From the NCBI RefSeq assembly GCF_016545825.1, contig NC_052620.1, positions 42,718,620-42,782,619 of the forward strand: a stretch of 64,000 nt of DNA, in the 5' to 3' direction. Positions 46,503 through 61,439 of this stretch are shown here, one piece after another. The notes under the pieces are model-generated. The model had not been told where the DNA came from, searched no databases, and saw nothing but the letters and a program-made list of their open reading frames with translations. This DNA is from Eucalyptus grandis. Its lineage: Eukaryota > Streptophyta > Magnoliopsida > Myrtales > Myrtaceae. How positions within the stretch are numbered: the stretch's first letter is position 1; every line of letters starts with the position of its first letter. Position numbers and translations under genes: made by a program.

Positions 46503-49500
46503 ATTGGTTCTAGCTTCGCTGAAACATATAGCAAATAAAATCAAAATTTTATCGAGTAATCAACAGAGAATTACTGCAAGTAGACATTTGAGAGACATCT
46601 TAATAAAATATAATACCTTGTTTACTAGATTTAGAATTGAAATAAAGCAAGCTGGCGGTATATTAAGAGTTTCATGTGGGATCTCCTATTTAGTTCAGCT
46701 TTCGAAGAGCCTTACAGTACTCCTATGTTCCTAACCTACTGAGATGCAATATCATTTGGGTCAAACCACTACATCTAATGTGCAACATAACACTAGAACA
46801 TAGGGAAAAATAATGGAAGAGGGACTCAATTGAAAATTTCAAAGAGTGTCATCAGATTTTGTCCCAAATATAAAAAAGAGATCTTTTTCCTTGTAATCTC
46901 ATTTTACTGACTCTCATCCTTACAAGTAAACGGAAACAAGAAAAGAGATCAAGTTATAAAACCCTAAGGACATTACAGAGTGATTTTTCTGCCAAAAGAC
47001 ATCCCATTGTTTAACATTTTCTGTCACTTGAAAGTAGCATCTAGGCGTAAAAATGCACTCTACCTTAACAAATAACCTAGATGACCCTACGAAGATATGG
47101 TTTACAATCTCCCAGTAAAATAAGAAGAAAATAAAAAACTCATTCAAGATGGTGTCAAGCTGCCACTTTCCCCATATCCAACAGATTTCGGCTTCAGCAC
47201 TACCAAAGAAAAAGCTGATGGGATAAGAAGAGTATATTCAAGGCAAAAGATAGACCTTTTGAATTTTGCCAAAGTTCTGTTTTAGGGAAAACTGTTCTTG
47301 ATCAAGGCATTAAGGATGGCTATCTCTTGACGGCAGCAGATGATTCAGGCTTCAAGAAACACCTGTTCAAGGAAATAGGGGGAAAAAAGAAAAAAAAACT
47401 TCTCTCCAAAAGTACCTATGGCAGCACAGACAACTCAAGAAAAGATATGTACTTAACCATGGTGGTGGACGGTATAGGTAAATGTTTAACTGCTAATGAG
47501 AAATAATTGTCTTTCCACAAAAGACGACTTGCATTTATGACAATGGAGAGGTCTTGGCTGCATATATGCCATGTGCCTTCAACTAAAACAAGTGTAACCC
47601 CCTCCTATTCATGCATTTCACGCTAGGATGATTTTTCAGCAAGACAATTCTTTCCCTCCCAAAACTGGCGATTTTGAAATTCATCAGTGGATGAATCATG
47701 AACACTCCATACACTCCCTTTGCAGCTGGAAAGGGATTTAAATACTCGTGTTGAAGTGACAGATCTGTGATTTGTTTTTGCAGCTTGGAAGGGACTTAAA
47801 TACTGGTGTTAAATGAAAATCTGCTCCAGAATTTATATCCTGGATATGCCGAAATTCTGTCATGCTCGAGTTATACAATACATTTAGATAACCTTGACAG
47901 GGGAAAAAAAGAACATTAAATAATCTTAAAAGAGCTCTCAAAACTCTTGATGAGGTTTGGGTATTTTCTCCTCAATTAAGGAGTTTGTAGGGAAAAGCCA
48001 ATTCAAACTTCGATGGCTTCAATTACTTACCATTCAAGAGGATCCACATGATGTTTCCTTGCACCTCTTTTGGCAAGGGAAAGAAAAACACATCTTAGCA
48101 AAGTGGGATTACCACGTATGGCAAACAATCAATTGATTGGATAAAGAGTTTTACTTCTTTGGTAAGAAATTTATCACCTTTTAAGCTATTTTAAAAGTTC
48201 AGTCATGAGGTTTGACCCTGCTTTCAATTACCATCTAAGGGAAGTCTGAGGAGTAGTAAAGTGAGGTAAAGCAGATCACTAGCTTTCATACACAAAAGAT
48301 AATTTTCTAGGTGTGCAGGCTAATGATTCAGCAGGACAGGAAATTAGTTGGTCTCGGGTCATCTGAGAAAACCTCTATATTGCTTATTACGTGGATCCAT
48401 ATAAGATTGTATTCTGCCCCACTGACTTTCCTTAACAAAATAATCCAGACTCTTAATCATTTAACATATTACTAGAGGCGTAGTCTAAAGCAAAGACCAC
48501 ATAAGTAAAGCTAATAGGGATGTCAATTCATATTCACAATAACTGTATTCTCCAGTTTTGTTTTTTTTTGGTCGAACTGTATTCTCTAGTTGGTGTGCTA
48601 GAAAAACCTGGGATAATTTTCCTTTGCATTCTAGAAAAAAACAATCATTTTCCTTTACCATCTGAAACTCTCTCACATACAATTCATTTACAAAAAGTTC
48701 TTAATCCAAATAGCCTATTGCATGCAGAAAATCAAATGAAATAATGCTACACAAAGCACAAATAACTCAAAAAAGAGAAAACATCCCTTGCTGATAAAAA
48801 GAAAACAAAATATTGGCAAAAGGAAACCCGTTACGCTTGCAACAAAACTGACAGTCCACCACTTTGGCAAAGAAAGTTGAAGTTGTCACCAAATCATCCA
48901 AATATGAACACCTATTCAAACCCTTAGTGATGATACAATCACGAAAAAGTAGAAAGAGTCTAATCTTACCGCTAATCAACCAAATTATTAGATAAAATCT
49001 CAGCCAAAAACTTAAATCATACCAGTGGAAGTTAGAGACTTAATCATTTTTAAACAATATCACCAACCAAAATATTCATTGAGAGCAAGGAAATCCAAAA
49101 CCAAATCTATATCTCTGCTATTCCGCCAATTTAAAGACCGGAAGTATTCTTCACCTTAAGGTTTTTTACTTAAGATCCTATACCTCCCTCTTAGACAAAC
49201 AGTTAAGGACAAAACGTTTTTGTGCCTTCGGTCTCCATTTTTCAACCTTGCCGTGACTCCCATAATTTCATTACGCGTAATATGGATAGTATGACACAAT
49301 TTGACCAAGTATTACTTTACCATTAGAGGATTGACTGACATCAAAGGATTCAAAATTTCCAAGAGAACAATGTATGACTCCATTGCCATAGCTGTCCAAT
49401 ACCAATCAAATGATGCATACAGAATATGAAATACATGCTTTAATTGCATCTCAGTCCAAAATTGATTCAACAACTTTCATTGTGTTCTACGTATGGAATT

Positions 49501-50353
49501 CAAAACACATTTCATCCAAGAGAAACATCACAAGCTTGGTTGCTCGGTCCATCATAACCTGCATCATAAGCGATACAAAAATAATCAGAGATGATCTCAC
49601 ATGACAATACTTCAAGTATTTATGTGTCAAATCGAAGATCTACAGAATCATGAGCAAACATAAGCAACATTCAATTTTTATATTCCTCAGTGGAACAGGG
49701 ACGGCATGACTTCCTGGTGAATATGTCATCACAAAGCAAGCAGAACACTAGCGGGTTGAGCCTCAAACTTACCAAGCACTAAATCTTTGAAGCACCATTA
49801 ACAACTGTCAACAGGAATGTTAGGTTTCTGGGATAGCTTATCGAGGCAAGGAAATGCAAAGTAGCAGATTAAGGCATCTAAGAATTGAATGAGATGAACA
49901 TTTGATCGAGCCAAACGAGCATCGTTCCAAACTGAAGATCCTCATCTCGATAAACCAAACAAAAACATGCGAAGTTTCAACACGATTGAATAACTGTTTT
50001 AGGTGTTCAGAAAAGGAACACGAACTCGTAATAAATAAAAAAAAAAAAAAATCATGCCCCGTCTCCAAAATGAACGGATAATACAAAGACATGTTCATCC
50101 AAAACTCTGTATGTATTTCAATTCAACATCCAGCGATCCAGTCAATTACATCGTAGCCAGAGAAATTAGCAGAAATGTCAATGACGCAACTCCCTCCAAA
50201 ACAAGCAAACCAAAAAGAAAAAGAAAAAAAGAAACCTAAAAAAAAAAAAAAGTTCAGCTACATTAGGGGGCGGGGAGGGGGAATACGCAGCACAGATACA
50301 CCGGCTGGATCTCGGAAAGCCGCGCGACACCAATCCAAAACGAACCGCCACCT
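46503..50353. other. upstream region of GATA gene, 3' flank of INH3
   Basis: No protein-coding gene is supported in these 3.8 kb. The DNA is AT-rich with short frames only. It probably contains non-coding leader exons and the promoter of the GATA gene, which cannot be placed from sequence alone, and the INH3 3' UTR at the right end. A small 58 bp-spaced duplication lies at about 47723-47830 (GGAAGGGA/TTTAAATACT.GTGTT words). Confidence 0.4.
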
Positions 50354-50746
50354 TCAATTGCCCCCGTCGTTAGAGCAAGAAGCGCCCCCGTCGCAGCGAT
50401 GCTCATCGCCGTGATGGGGGTGGGGGTGGCGGTGCGGGTGATCCGGGGCGTCGCCGTCCTCGTCGCTGCTGCAGTCCTCGTCGAAGGACTTCTCCTTGTG
50501 GAAGATGCAGCACTTCTTGGAGCTCTTCTTCTGCAGGAACTCGTTGTCGACGGTGCCTTCCTTCCAGGTCACCTTCTTCTTCTTGTCGTTCACCCGCTTG
50601 AGCCGCAGGACCAGGGCGGTGTTGCCGCTTTGGGAGGAGGAGGAAGAAGCGGGAGGCGGAGCGCGGTCCTCGACGGTGACGGTGACGGTGGCCGTGACGC
50701 TCGGGGATGCGGTGGCGGCGTTGGTCATCGTGACCATGGATCGAGC

Positions 50747-50749
<3 letters not shown>
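50354..50749 (-). CDS. INH3: type 1 protein phosphatase inhibitor-3 (PPP1R11-like)
   Basis: A single-exon protein of 131 residues. INH3/PPP1R11 proteins bind and inhibit PP1. The PP1-docking motif is KVTW (59-62) in [20 protein letters not shown], followed by [15 protein letters not shown] (79-92), both hallmarks of the family. The N-terminus is Ala/Thr/Ser-rich. The C-terminus is acidic and then His-rich ([14 protein letters not shown]) with Cys at 119 and 125. I chose the ATG at 50749. The frame stays open upstream to 50878, but that part is a (CT)n tract read as Arg-Glu repeats plus promoter-like sequence. The codon usage is GC-rich compared with the surroundings. Confidence 0.93.

Positions 50750-50750
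<1 letters not shown>

Positions 50751-50780
<30 letters not shown>
50751..50780. repeat. (CT)n microsatellite directly upstream of INH3 ATG
   Basis: Fifteen CT units, separated from the start codon by one base. It is probably part of the 5' UTR. Confidence 0.95.
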
Positions 50781-50782
<2 letters not shown>

Positions 50783-50859
50783 GCGTTGAGACGGAATCGG
50801 AATGGGAATGTCGTCGGACTCGGAAGAATAGCCGCGCTTCGCCTTTCGGCCAGAACTTC

Positions 50860-50899
50860 TGGGCCTGGGCCTGGACATGGGCCTAATCTAGGCCCATGA
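50860..50899 (-). promoter_or_regulatory. GGCCCA (site II-like) cluster of INH3
   Basis: Four GGGCC/GGCCC words in 40 bp, 110-150 bp upstream of the INH3 start. This is the same type of promoter word as at CSN8. It supports the shorter start codon, because the longer frame would begin inside this cluster. Confidence 0.5.
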
Positions 50900-52108
50900 T
50901 ACAAAAATCAGGTTCAGAATGAAGGGAACGCAATGTATGAATTTGCCACGTCATTTTTTAAAAACTTTTTTCATGTTTTAACGTCGTCCTTGTTCATCAC
51001 AAGTTTTTTCATGCTTAAAGTATCAAAAACAAATTTCGGTAATATCTCTATCTCAATACTATAAGCTTTTAGGCAAGAAATATTTCCAAAGTAACTTGAC
51101 AAGAACGTGACAATGCACCAAATTCTATTAATTCACCCGCCATTATTTCATCAAGACGTCGCCTACTTGTAGTATGGTATGTTATTTACAATCTTTACTT
51201 CCCTATTAATTGCTCAATATGTTCACGGATAATATTGCTAATTTTGTTGGCTCTAATAATTATCATAAGTATTTCTTAATTATTTTTTAACGCAAGAAAA
51301 CAAAAAAGCCTAAGATAGAAGGAATAATTAGTTATTTCTTTCATCACTCCAAACATATCAATGCTAACCCTGATAATATGTAAATGTAACTTGTTGTTCA
51401 AACAATTATTTAGTGGTCCTGGCAAGGCTTGTTGCAAAGCCCGTTGTCACCGGAGGACATTGAAAATCGATTGTATGATGTAGCTCGTAGTTCTATCCAA
51501 CGTAATAATTTAGCCTGAGGAGTCTCTGCCTCCCTCCTTCTTCCCTTTTTTTCCATTTCCGTACGGAAACCCAATAAGTTATCTCTATGGTAGTTTGAGT
51601 TGGGAAAGAAATTAAGGAATAAAATTTTTAATAACCTTATTTTTTCCAGATGCATAATGAAGTTATTAAATTTAATTAAGCATTATCTCGACCAAAGAGA
51701 AAACAAGAATTTAATAAAGCGCTCTTTGGGTTTTGTTAATTATTCGATATAAACTCTCACGGCAATTGTGGGGGAAGACATGCAATTGTCCATGTGGCCC
51801 AAGAAAAGTGTTCTTCTCTCATTTGAACACATATCGTTCTTGATCAATAACTCGCAAGAAAATAGCAAAGGGGGTTCGAGAATTGGTCACTGAATTACCA
51901 AAAAAGATCAGTAAAGATGACTTATTTTATAACAGTTCGACAACTGACGGATTCTTGACAAGATAAAGATTAAAGACAAAAATTGCATTCACACTTAGCA
52001 CTCGAGAACTTATGAAATCTTGATGAATTTCAAGATCAGGATTAAAGGCAAATATGACATTAACACCCGCACTCGAACAAATGAAATCTTGATGAGTTTT
52101 CGGGCTTG
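50900..52108. other. intergenic AT-rich region
   Basis: No gene is seen. Near 51940-52100 a phrase like ATGAAATCTTGATGA(A/G)TTT is repeated at about 80 bp spacing. Nothing else is recognisable. Confidence 0.45.
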
Positions 52109-53770
52109 TTAATTTAGAGAGCTGCAAATCCTCCTGATCTGGCCACTTGAACGTGTGAGCGGACTTATGTCGCCCATCTTTACCATGGCGGCCGCAAAAT
52201 CCAACTTGAAGCTTGCAGGCTTCTTGCTGTACTCGGAGACGATATTGTCGGTGGACCCTCCGCTGAAAAGGACTTAGTCCGACTTGAGCAGGCCTTTCTT
52301 CTGCATCAGATTCTTAAAGTAGTTGTTGTCGAATGAATCGGGGGTCACCACATCGAGCGGGGCCAGAGTCGCGTTGTCGCCTCTCGCCGGGCACCGACGC
52401 TTATGGGTGCTGGCGAATTCCGCATCGATGTCGCTGCCGTTGCTGTAGATTCTTTCCCTGAACGTGAAGCACTGAGCTTGCCCTAGAGTGTGAGCACCTG
52501 CATAACGTAGGCAGAAAAGGGCACGTCGGCATTATTTCTCCCTTTTATTCATATCATCCGAGCTTGTGAGCAAGCAAGAATGAGAAATTCTTGGATGGGC
52601 CAAGCTCCATCGTCAGGTTTGAATAAGCATTTCGTTTATACCTGAGAGGGCAACCATGTCTCTAACGCTAAGGCCCTTGCTTGTTGTAGGGAAAACGGAT
52701 TCCTGAAAAAACGATCCAATACTCAATCGAACACCAAAAAATAAATGGGGAAAGCGTGCCTTACTCCGATCATAAAGTATATTACAGAGTCAAACATATC
52801 TTGTCTTTCATTTGATACTGTTCTTCAAAGGTGCGTAATGTTTTTGGGGAGAAACTGAGAAAGCATAGAACAGAGAAAAACGTATTCTTTTTTTTTTGTC
52901 AGATTACGTAACTTCACAAAATAACCAACTGATTGGATTTTTTTTAATTCAAAAATCCCAATTTTTTCTTTTATCCATAGTAACTGTACTCTTCTTCTAT
53001 GGGCCCTTCACTTATGGGCTAGATTTTTGGCCCAACATGGACGGACGAGCCTAAATAAGCCCATCATCACATAAGAAACCCATCACTTGCAAATTTAGGC
53101 ACGGGTTTCTCGAGGCCTTCTTGAAACAACGGAAGATCGCTTGATGCGAGTGATGGTCTTGCAGTGGTCGTGTCTCTTCTTCCGAGCTTCACCATCCAAG
53201 AAGGACCGCCAACCTACATTTTCATCAAAACAACATCAGTTATATTGGTAAGGAAAACGATTTAAACTTGTAGTCAATATTTGAAAGTAATGAATTGGTC
53301 ATAAGATGCATATCTTCATAATTATGGGAAGACTTACGGCAACAGAAGCATCTTGAGTTGCGACGGCAACAATATCCACACAAGACACAGACTCCTGGAC
53401 AGATCTTCTCTACTTCCGACTTTGCGTAGTCTATCACCTCGTAACCTCTCACAGAGCCTCTATTCTATGGGGCGTCTCTCTCGCTAGAGTTGGTGGTGCT
53501 ATTGTCCAATAGTATCGACTCATCGCAACCCTAGACGAAGCAATTGTGGAAATGGAGTTGAATGAGAGAAGCAGCCATCTGGCGCTTCCTTAAGACCGCG
53601 ATTCTGATGGAAGTCCTTATTGCGGTGAGCGCATTCGGGCATGACTCGTCATAAAATGTGGAGGAAAGCTGTGCATGGCAGGACATGCACAGGAGCGCTA
53701 GCATCGAAAAGAATATTGAGAAGCGACATAAGGATAAGGATGTAGCAGCGCCAAGGGTTGAGGCCATCAT
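52109..53770 (-). pseudogene. class III peroxidase pseudogene, copy 1
   Basis: Exon remnants on the minus strand: 53338-53770, about 53090-53213, 52642-52702, 52109-52497. The signal peptide and mature start (CHAQLSSTFYDESCPNAL) are intact. Lesions: the distal-heme motif RLHFHDCF reads QLHFHNCF, so the invariant Arg and a calcium-ligand Asp are lost. A TAG follows HNCFV. A second TAG interrupts the region before [12 protein letters not shown]. One extra T shifts the frame at CPGV. A TAA replaces the residue after GLLKSD. Downstream blocks are still readable: [70 protein letters not shown], ending IRRICSSLN. Live relatives are secreted haem peroxidases of the cell wall. This copy cannot encode one. 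Confidence 0.93.
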
Positions 53771-53799
53771 GTATGTATGTACTGATTATTCTTTTTGCT

Positions 53800-54000
53800 A
53801 TATATTTAGAGTGCGCATGGTAACGTTTCTATTTTGAGGAACTATTTCTTTTTAGAAAGAGTTTTTTTTTCTATTTCTACTCTCGGAACAATTTCTGAAT
53901 GAAATAAGGTATTTGGTAATTATACAAAATTTATATTATTGGAATAGAAAATGAATATAAATACGTTTGGTAAAAATTTAAAATTTTTTGTATTTATTTG
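53800..54000. repeat. AT-rich repeat with TTTGGTAA words
   Basis: The sequence around GGTAACGTTTCTATTTT, GGTATTTGGTAATTATAC and ATACGTTTGGTAAAAATTT looks like the edge of a non-autonomous element. The same stretch occurs in unit B at about 56870-57040. It is followed in both by a CCGCCGCACGAC-rich tract. Confidence 0.4.
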
Positions 54001-54051
54001 GTTTTTCTTCTTATTCACGGACCACCAACCGCCACTCGCCGCCGCACAACC

Positions 54052-54798
54052 GCCGCACGACGGCTGCATGACTGCCGCACGACCGCTGACCATCACCACC
54101 AATCGCCGCCGTAGGATTGCCGAATGTCACCATCGTACTTGTTTAGTTGCATTTGGAAAAGTAGGGGCGATCTTGATCTGATTTTTGATTGAGTCATTTT
54201 TTGGATTGGGAGAAAATGAGGATGAAAAGTCGAAGGTCGAGGAGTTTGACTGATTATTTTTGCAATTTTATGTACATCAAGAGTCCATAAATATTTGTAT
54301 TGGGCAGCTTGTAAATTGCATGGCGACTTGAAAGAAAGTTGGTGGGCTGTGAGGATCTCCTTCCTCGGCCTTTTTTCTATTCTCTTATGGCATGATGACT
54401 CGCCTATCGTCTAGTCCCTCCATTCTTTCGTGCCGCACGACAGCTGCACGATCGCCGCACGACCGCCGACCGTCACCACCGACCGCCGCCGCAGGATTGC
54501 CGAAGGTCACCATCGTACTTGTTTAGTTGCATTTGGAAAAGTAGGGGCGATCGTGATCTGATTTTTGATCGAGTCATTTTCTAGATTAGGAGAAAATGAG
54601 GATGAAAAGTCGAAGGTCGAGGAGTTTGACTGATTATTTTTGCAATTTTATGTACATCAAGAGTCCATGAATATTTGTATTGGGCAGCCTGTAAATTGCA
54701 TGGCGACTTGAAAGAAAGTTGGTTGGCTGTGAGGATCTCCTTCCTTCTCTTATGGCGTGATGACTCGCTTGTCGTCTGGTCCCTCCATTCTTTCGTGC
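54052..54798. repeat. internal tandem duplication, period 380 bp
   Basis: GCCGCACGAC begins at 54052 and 54432. Both units run through TAGTTGCATTTGGAAAAGTA, AAAATGAGGATGAAAAGTCG and end CCCTCCATTCTTTCGTGC. Unit B has only one copy, so this happened after the larger duplication, or one copy was lost from B. Confidence 0.88.
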
Positions 54799-55726
54799 TA
54801 TTTCTGGGTGTTTGACTCTTGCAACTCGATTAATCCAACGAATATTAGGAAACAACTTTGCCGCTGTCTACATGGATCAAGTAAAGCCCTGCGCGAAGAC
54901 GTGTGATAGCCTTCTTTTGATTAGACAACGTAATCTACTATATCCAAATTAAATGCCTAACCGCGTAGTCAATTCTTCAATTTAAAAAACGAAGTTGGCT
55001 CTATAAAAGCCGTAAGGACTCTTTCTTTTCTTATTTGAGATACGAAAAATGAATTGGCTAATTGGGATTGCCTCCATTTTAATAATTTAATATTCAACAA
55101 GACTAAAAAAACTGGTCACTTAATACATTTTGCCAACACCAGCACATACAAGAAAATATATTAGTAATTGAAGCAAAAATGGAACCAAAAATGAGTGCAC
55201 AAAACAAAATGGAGAAGTTGAGAATGCAATGGAATTTAAAGAAGTTATAAAAAGGGTAAAATGGTCAATTTCGCACAAATCGCTCTTTGAATTTTCTCCT
55301 CTATAGGTAGCATAGATACGGTGCGCATTGCAACCCGTAGTATGGTTAGGATATACGTTTTACTCTATGAGTAACTTTAAGCTATGATCTACCATGTCAA
55401 GTATAGAATGAGCTCATCTCATGGCTTTCTTTTGTCCCTCATGTCATACTCGAGCGTGCTCTATCTTTTTCTTGATTTGTGTAAGATGCAGGAATAGATG
55501 AACTAATGAAAAGATTTCTGTCGACGAGATGTATCCTATATAGATCAATTTCTAAATATGGATTAGCTGTGCAAATGTGAAGCAAATCAATCGGTTTTTG
55601 AGAAAGGAAGAATTACAAACACACATCACTTTAACAACTATGCCTGGAAAGTTCGTGCATGCTTCTTGCTTCCAAATTCAATGCAACGTTCTTGATGGCC
55701 ACTGCTCAAATGTTGGTTAGTAGAAA

Positions 55727-58436
<2,710 letters not shown>

Positions 58437-58713
58437 GGATTGTACAATCAACCTTTGCCTGGCAAAAGAGAAAAATCTCTGATGAGAAAGCTGGTAGAGA
58501 ATAAATCCATGCAAAAGAACAGGACCATGACTTTGCCTAGCAAACTTCAATAGGTAGTTGTCGTAGTTTGTTGCCATCGATAGCCTTGCAAGAACGAGGC
58601 AGTAAATTCTAACCGCGTGATGATTCCTAAAGAGAACCAAAATCACCGTCATGATCATATCACATAAATGGTCGATGTTATAAACACATCCTCTTTACAC
58701 AGACACAAGCAAA

Positions 58714-59190
58714 TGTTGGAGTTGGGCTAAAGAATATAATCCACTTGCAGCAGGGATACGATACACGGTAAGCAAGAGGAAAGTATACTTTTACATAGAT
58801 TCCAATCCAAGTCATTAAGTTATAACTGAAAGACATAAAAATTCATAATGCAAAGCGATGATCAATTATAGACAAACCTCCAGCCATTGTTCATATTCAT
58901 GTTCGTCGGAAAATCCTGAAATTTTAAAAAAATATCGGGCACACACTACTAACCCAATTCCCTCCCGTACTAATGGTGCATTTCAAATGAGAAGGTTTGT
59001 GTTAGACCTTGTAATTACCCCATTAGAAATGAACGATCATTCATTTATATACCATCTCCCATCAAGACGGTTACCAAATGGACAGTTGTCACAAAAAGGT
59101 ACGAAATGTGAAAAAACTTCATGTCGAATAACCGCCATTTTAAAGAGAAAATGTGGGGCCGTAAATGTGGGATCATAAAAATAAATAACA
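58714..59190 (-). repeat. 3' LTR of the copia element
   Basis: Read on the minus strand it starts TGTTATTTATT right after a polypurine tract (GAGTGGGAGAA) and ends CCCAACTCCAACA, giving the TG...CA ends usual for LTRs. Length is 477 bp. A TATA-like GGTATATAAATGA lies at about 59037-59053. No second LTR is in view for comparison, so the ends are inferred. Confidence 0.6.
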
Positions 59191-59520
59191 TTCTCCCACT
59201 CGATCTCCTCATTTTCATCATACGGATTATCCAACTAATCTCACAAAACTTTATACTTAAAGAAAAAAAACAAAACACATGGATCATGGCAACATGTCCT
59301 CTAAGAGTGAGTAATATTTTCTATGTATCACAATACATCTTATTTCTTTAATGTCAGCCTATATGTGATAACATATCTTAATGAATAAATCCCATGTTTA
59401 TTCCAAAACCAATGATAAATGTTATTCTCATAAACAACAAAATATGTACACCGAAATTGAGAATCAACATTACAATAAAATAAAAGTTTCATACAACAAA
59501 ATCATTCATATGACAACAAA

Positions 59521-60130
59521 TTACATTATGGGACCCACTCCCATACTAGTCACATGATCCTTATACTTCATTGGTGGCATGCATTTAGTTAAAGGATTAG
59601 TTATCATCAATTCAGTGCTAACGTGTTCTGTTACCATTTTGTTCTCTTTAACATATTCCATTATGGCTAAATACTTAATATCGATATGCTTACTTCGACT
59701 GCCACTTTTGGCATTTTTAGCCATAAAAACCGCAGCTAAATTGTCACAATATATTCTTAATGACCTAGAAATAGAATCAACAATTCTAAGCCCAATAATG
59801 AAACTTTTCAACCATACACCGTGTAAGGTAGCCTCAAAATAAGAAATGGACTCAGTCTCCATAGTGGAAGTAGTAATCAAAGTCTACTTGGCATTTTTCC
59901 ATGACACGACTCCGCTAGCTAACATAAAAATGTATTCAGGTGTTGATTTTCGTGAATCAAAGTAGCCCGTGAAGTCCGCATTCAAATAACCGACTACTTC
60001 CAGGTTGTCAGTCCATCTATACATAAGCATGTAGTATTTGGTACCTTGAAAGTATCTCATCACTTTCTTTGCAGCTCTCTAGTGGTCAATACTTGGATTA
60101 CTCTAATATCTTTTCAACATTTCCACAACA
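59521..60130 (-). pseudogene. copia RNase H remnant
   Basis: Typical copia phrases are present: SWKNAK, TTSTMETESISYFEA, LRIYCDNLAAVFMAKN, SRSKHIDIKYLAI, LTKCMPP. A stop lies between SWKNAK and TLITTSTME, where a Gln is usual. The last 119 codons are open and end in GVGPIM before the stop at 59521. Confidence 0.88.
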
Positions 60131-60199
60131 AAAATGATGTCAAGCTGAGTGCAAACCTGAGTATACATCAAGCTTTCAATAGCATAAACATATGGAATA

Positions 60200-61180
60200 T
60201 TGTACATTTATTCCCTTTTTAGATCGTTCTTCGGGCATTGGTTCAAATTGAACTTGTGAATGGGTGCTATACTTGGTGAACAATTTTTCATTCAAAATCT
60301 CTCTAGGGCTTTATTGATATAGGTTTCTTGAGATAGTTCTAAAATTCCTCGAGATCTATCTCTATGGATCTTAATGTCAATGACATAAGATGTCTCACCC
60401 ATATCCTTCATATCACAACTCTTAGAAAGAAATTGTTTCATCTCATATAGTAATCTCTTGTCATTGGTTGTAAGTAAAATATCATCCACATATAGCACAA
60501 GGAAACAAATTTTGCTCCCACTGACCTTTTGGTATATACATTGATCTATAACATTCTCTACAAAACCGAATGAAGAGATGACATCACGGAACCTTAAGTA
60601 CCATTGGCGAGATACTTGTTTCAAGCCATATATAGATTTCTTAAGTTTGCACACCAAATGCTCACCTTAACTAGAGGGGAATCTTTTAGTTGTTTCATGT
60701 AAACCTCCACCTCTAGTTCTCCATTGAGGAACACCGTTTTCACATCCATCTGATGTAATTCAATACCAAAATGGGCAACCAATGCCAAAATAATACAAAG
60801 AGAATCTTTCTTAGATATAGGAGAAAAAGTATCCGTGTAATCGATTATTTCCTTTTAAGTGAACCCTTTGGCAACGAGTCTAGGTTTATATTTTTCAATG
60901 TTACCCAATGAATCTTTCTTAGTTTTGAAGACCTATTTATAACTAATGGCCTTTGCATCATTGGGTAACTCAACGAAATCCCAGACTTCGTTAGATGCCA
61001 TAAAACTCATCTCTTCCTTCATGGCATTGTACCACCAATTAGATTTATCACTATCCATGGCTTGTGACAACGTTTCAGGATCCTTCTCAACTCTAATATT
61101 GTAGTCAGACTTTTGTAAATACACAATATAATTACTAGGAATTATCAATTTTCTTATTCTAGCAAATCTTCTCAATGTTG
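60200..61180 (-). pseudogene. copia reverse transcriptase remnant
   Basis: The RT catalytic motif is preserved as LYVDDILL, with KLKKSIYGLKQVSRQWYLRF before it. Upstream, WWYNAMKEEMSF, WDFVELP, VFKTKKDSLGNIEKYK and KGFT are readable. Stops occur where Trp or Gln is usual, for example TAG before VFKTK and TAA after GFT. Confidence 0.9.
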
Positions 61181-61439
61181 CATTAACATTTGCTTGAGGA
61201 GCATGTTGTGCAACTGGTTGTTCAACAGTTTATGATAATTGCTGAACAACTGGATCTACTAGATTAATATCAGCAGATTGTGGAACTTCACCAATTTGTT
61301 GTTCAATAACCGGTTGAACTAAAGGGGCATTATGAACAACAATAAACCTTAACCTTGAAGTGGAAGGTTGAGTGTCTGAATGATCTTTCTTAGGAACAAG
61401 ATCATTTGATTGATTGCTCTCATTAATCAAGTTATTTTT

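Larger units (their letters stand above)
52708..55726. repeat. segmental tandem duplication, unit A
   Basis: Starts at AAAACGATC(C/A)AATACTCAAT in a peroxidase intron and ends at ATGTTGGTTAGTAGAAAA, where unit B begins. It contains peroxidase exons 1-2, the promoter, an AT-rich repeat element and spacer. It is about 300 bp longer than unit B, mainly because of an internal duplication at 54052-54798. Confidence 0.88.

Noticed and set aside
50399..50899. 166-codon frame opposite INH3
   Set aside because: Antisense of a GC-rich exon and a CT repeat. Low-complexity Leu/Val/Gly product.
53951..54181. frames in the CCGCCGCACGAC-rich tracts (also at 57008-57294)
   Set aside because: Short low-complexity repeats inside a duplicated AT-rich element. 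No domain, and the two copies differ in frame content.
58858..59351. short frames on both strands in the copia 3' end
   Set aside because: They fall in the LTR and the stretch between LTR and RNase H, which are non-coding in this superfamily.
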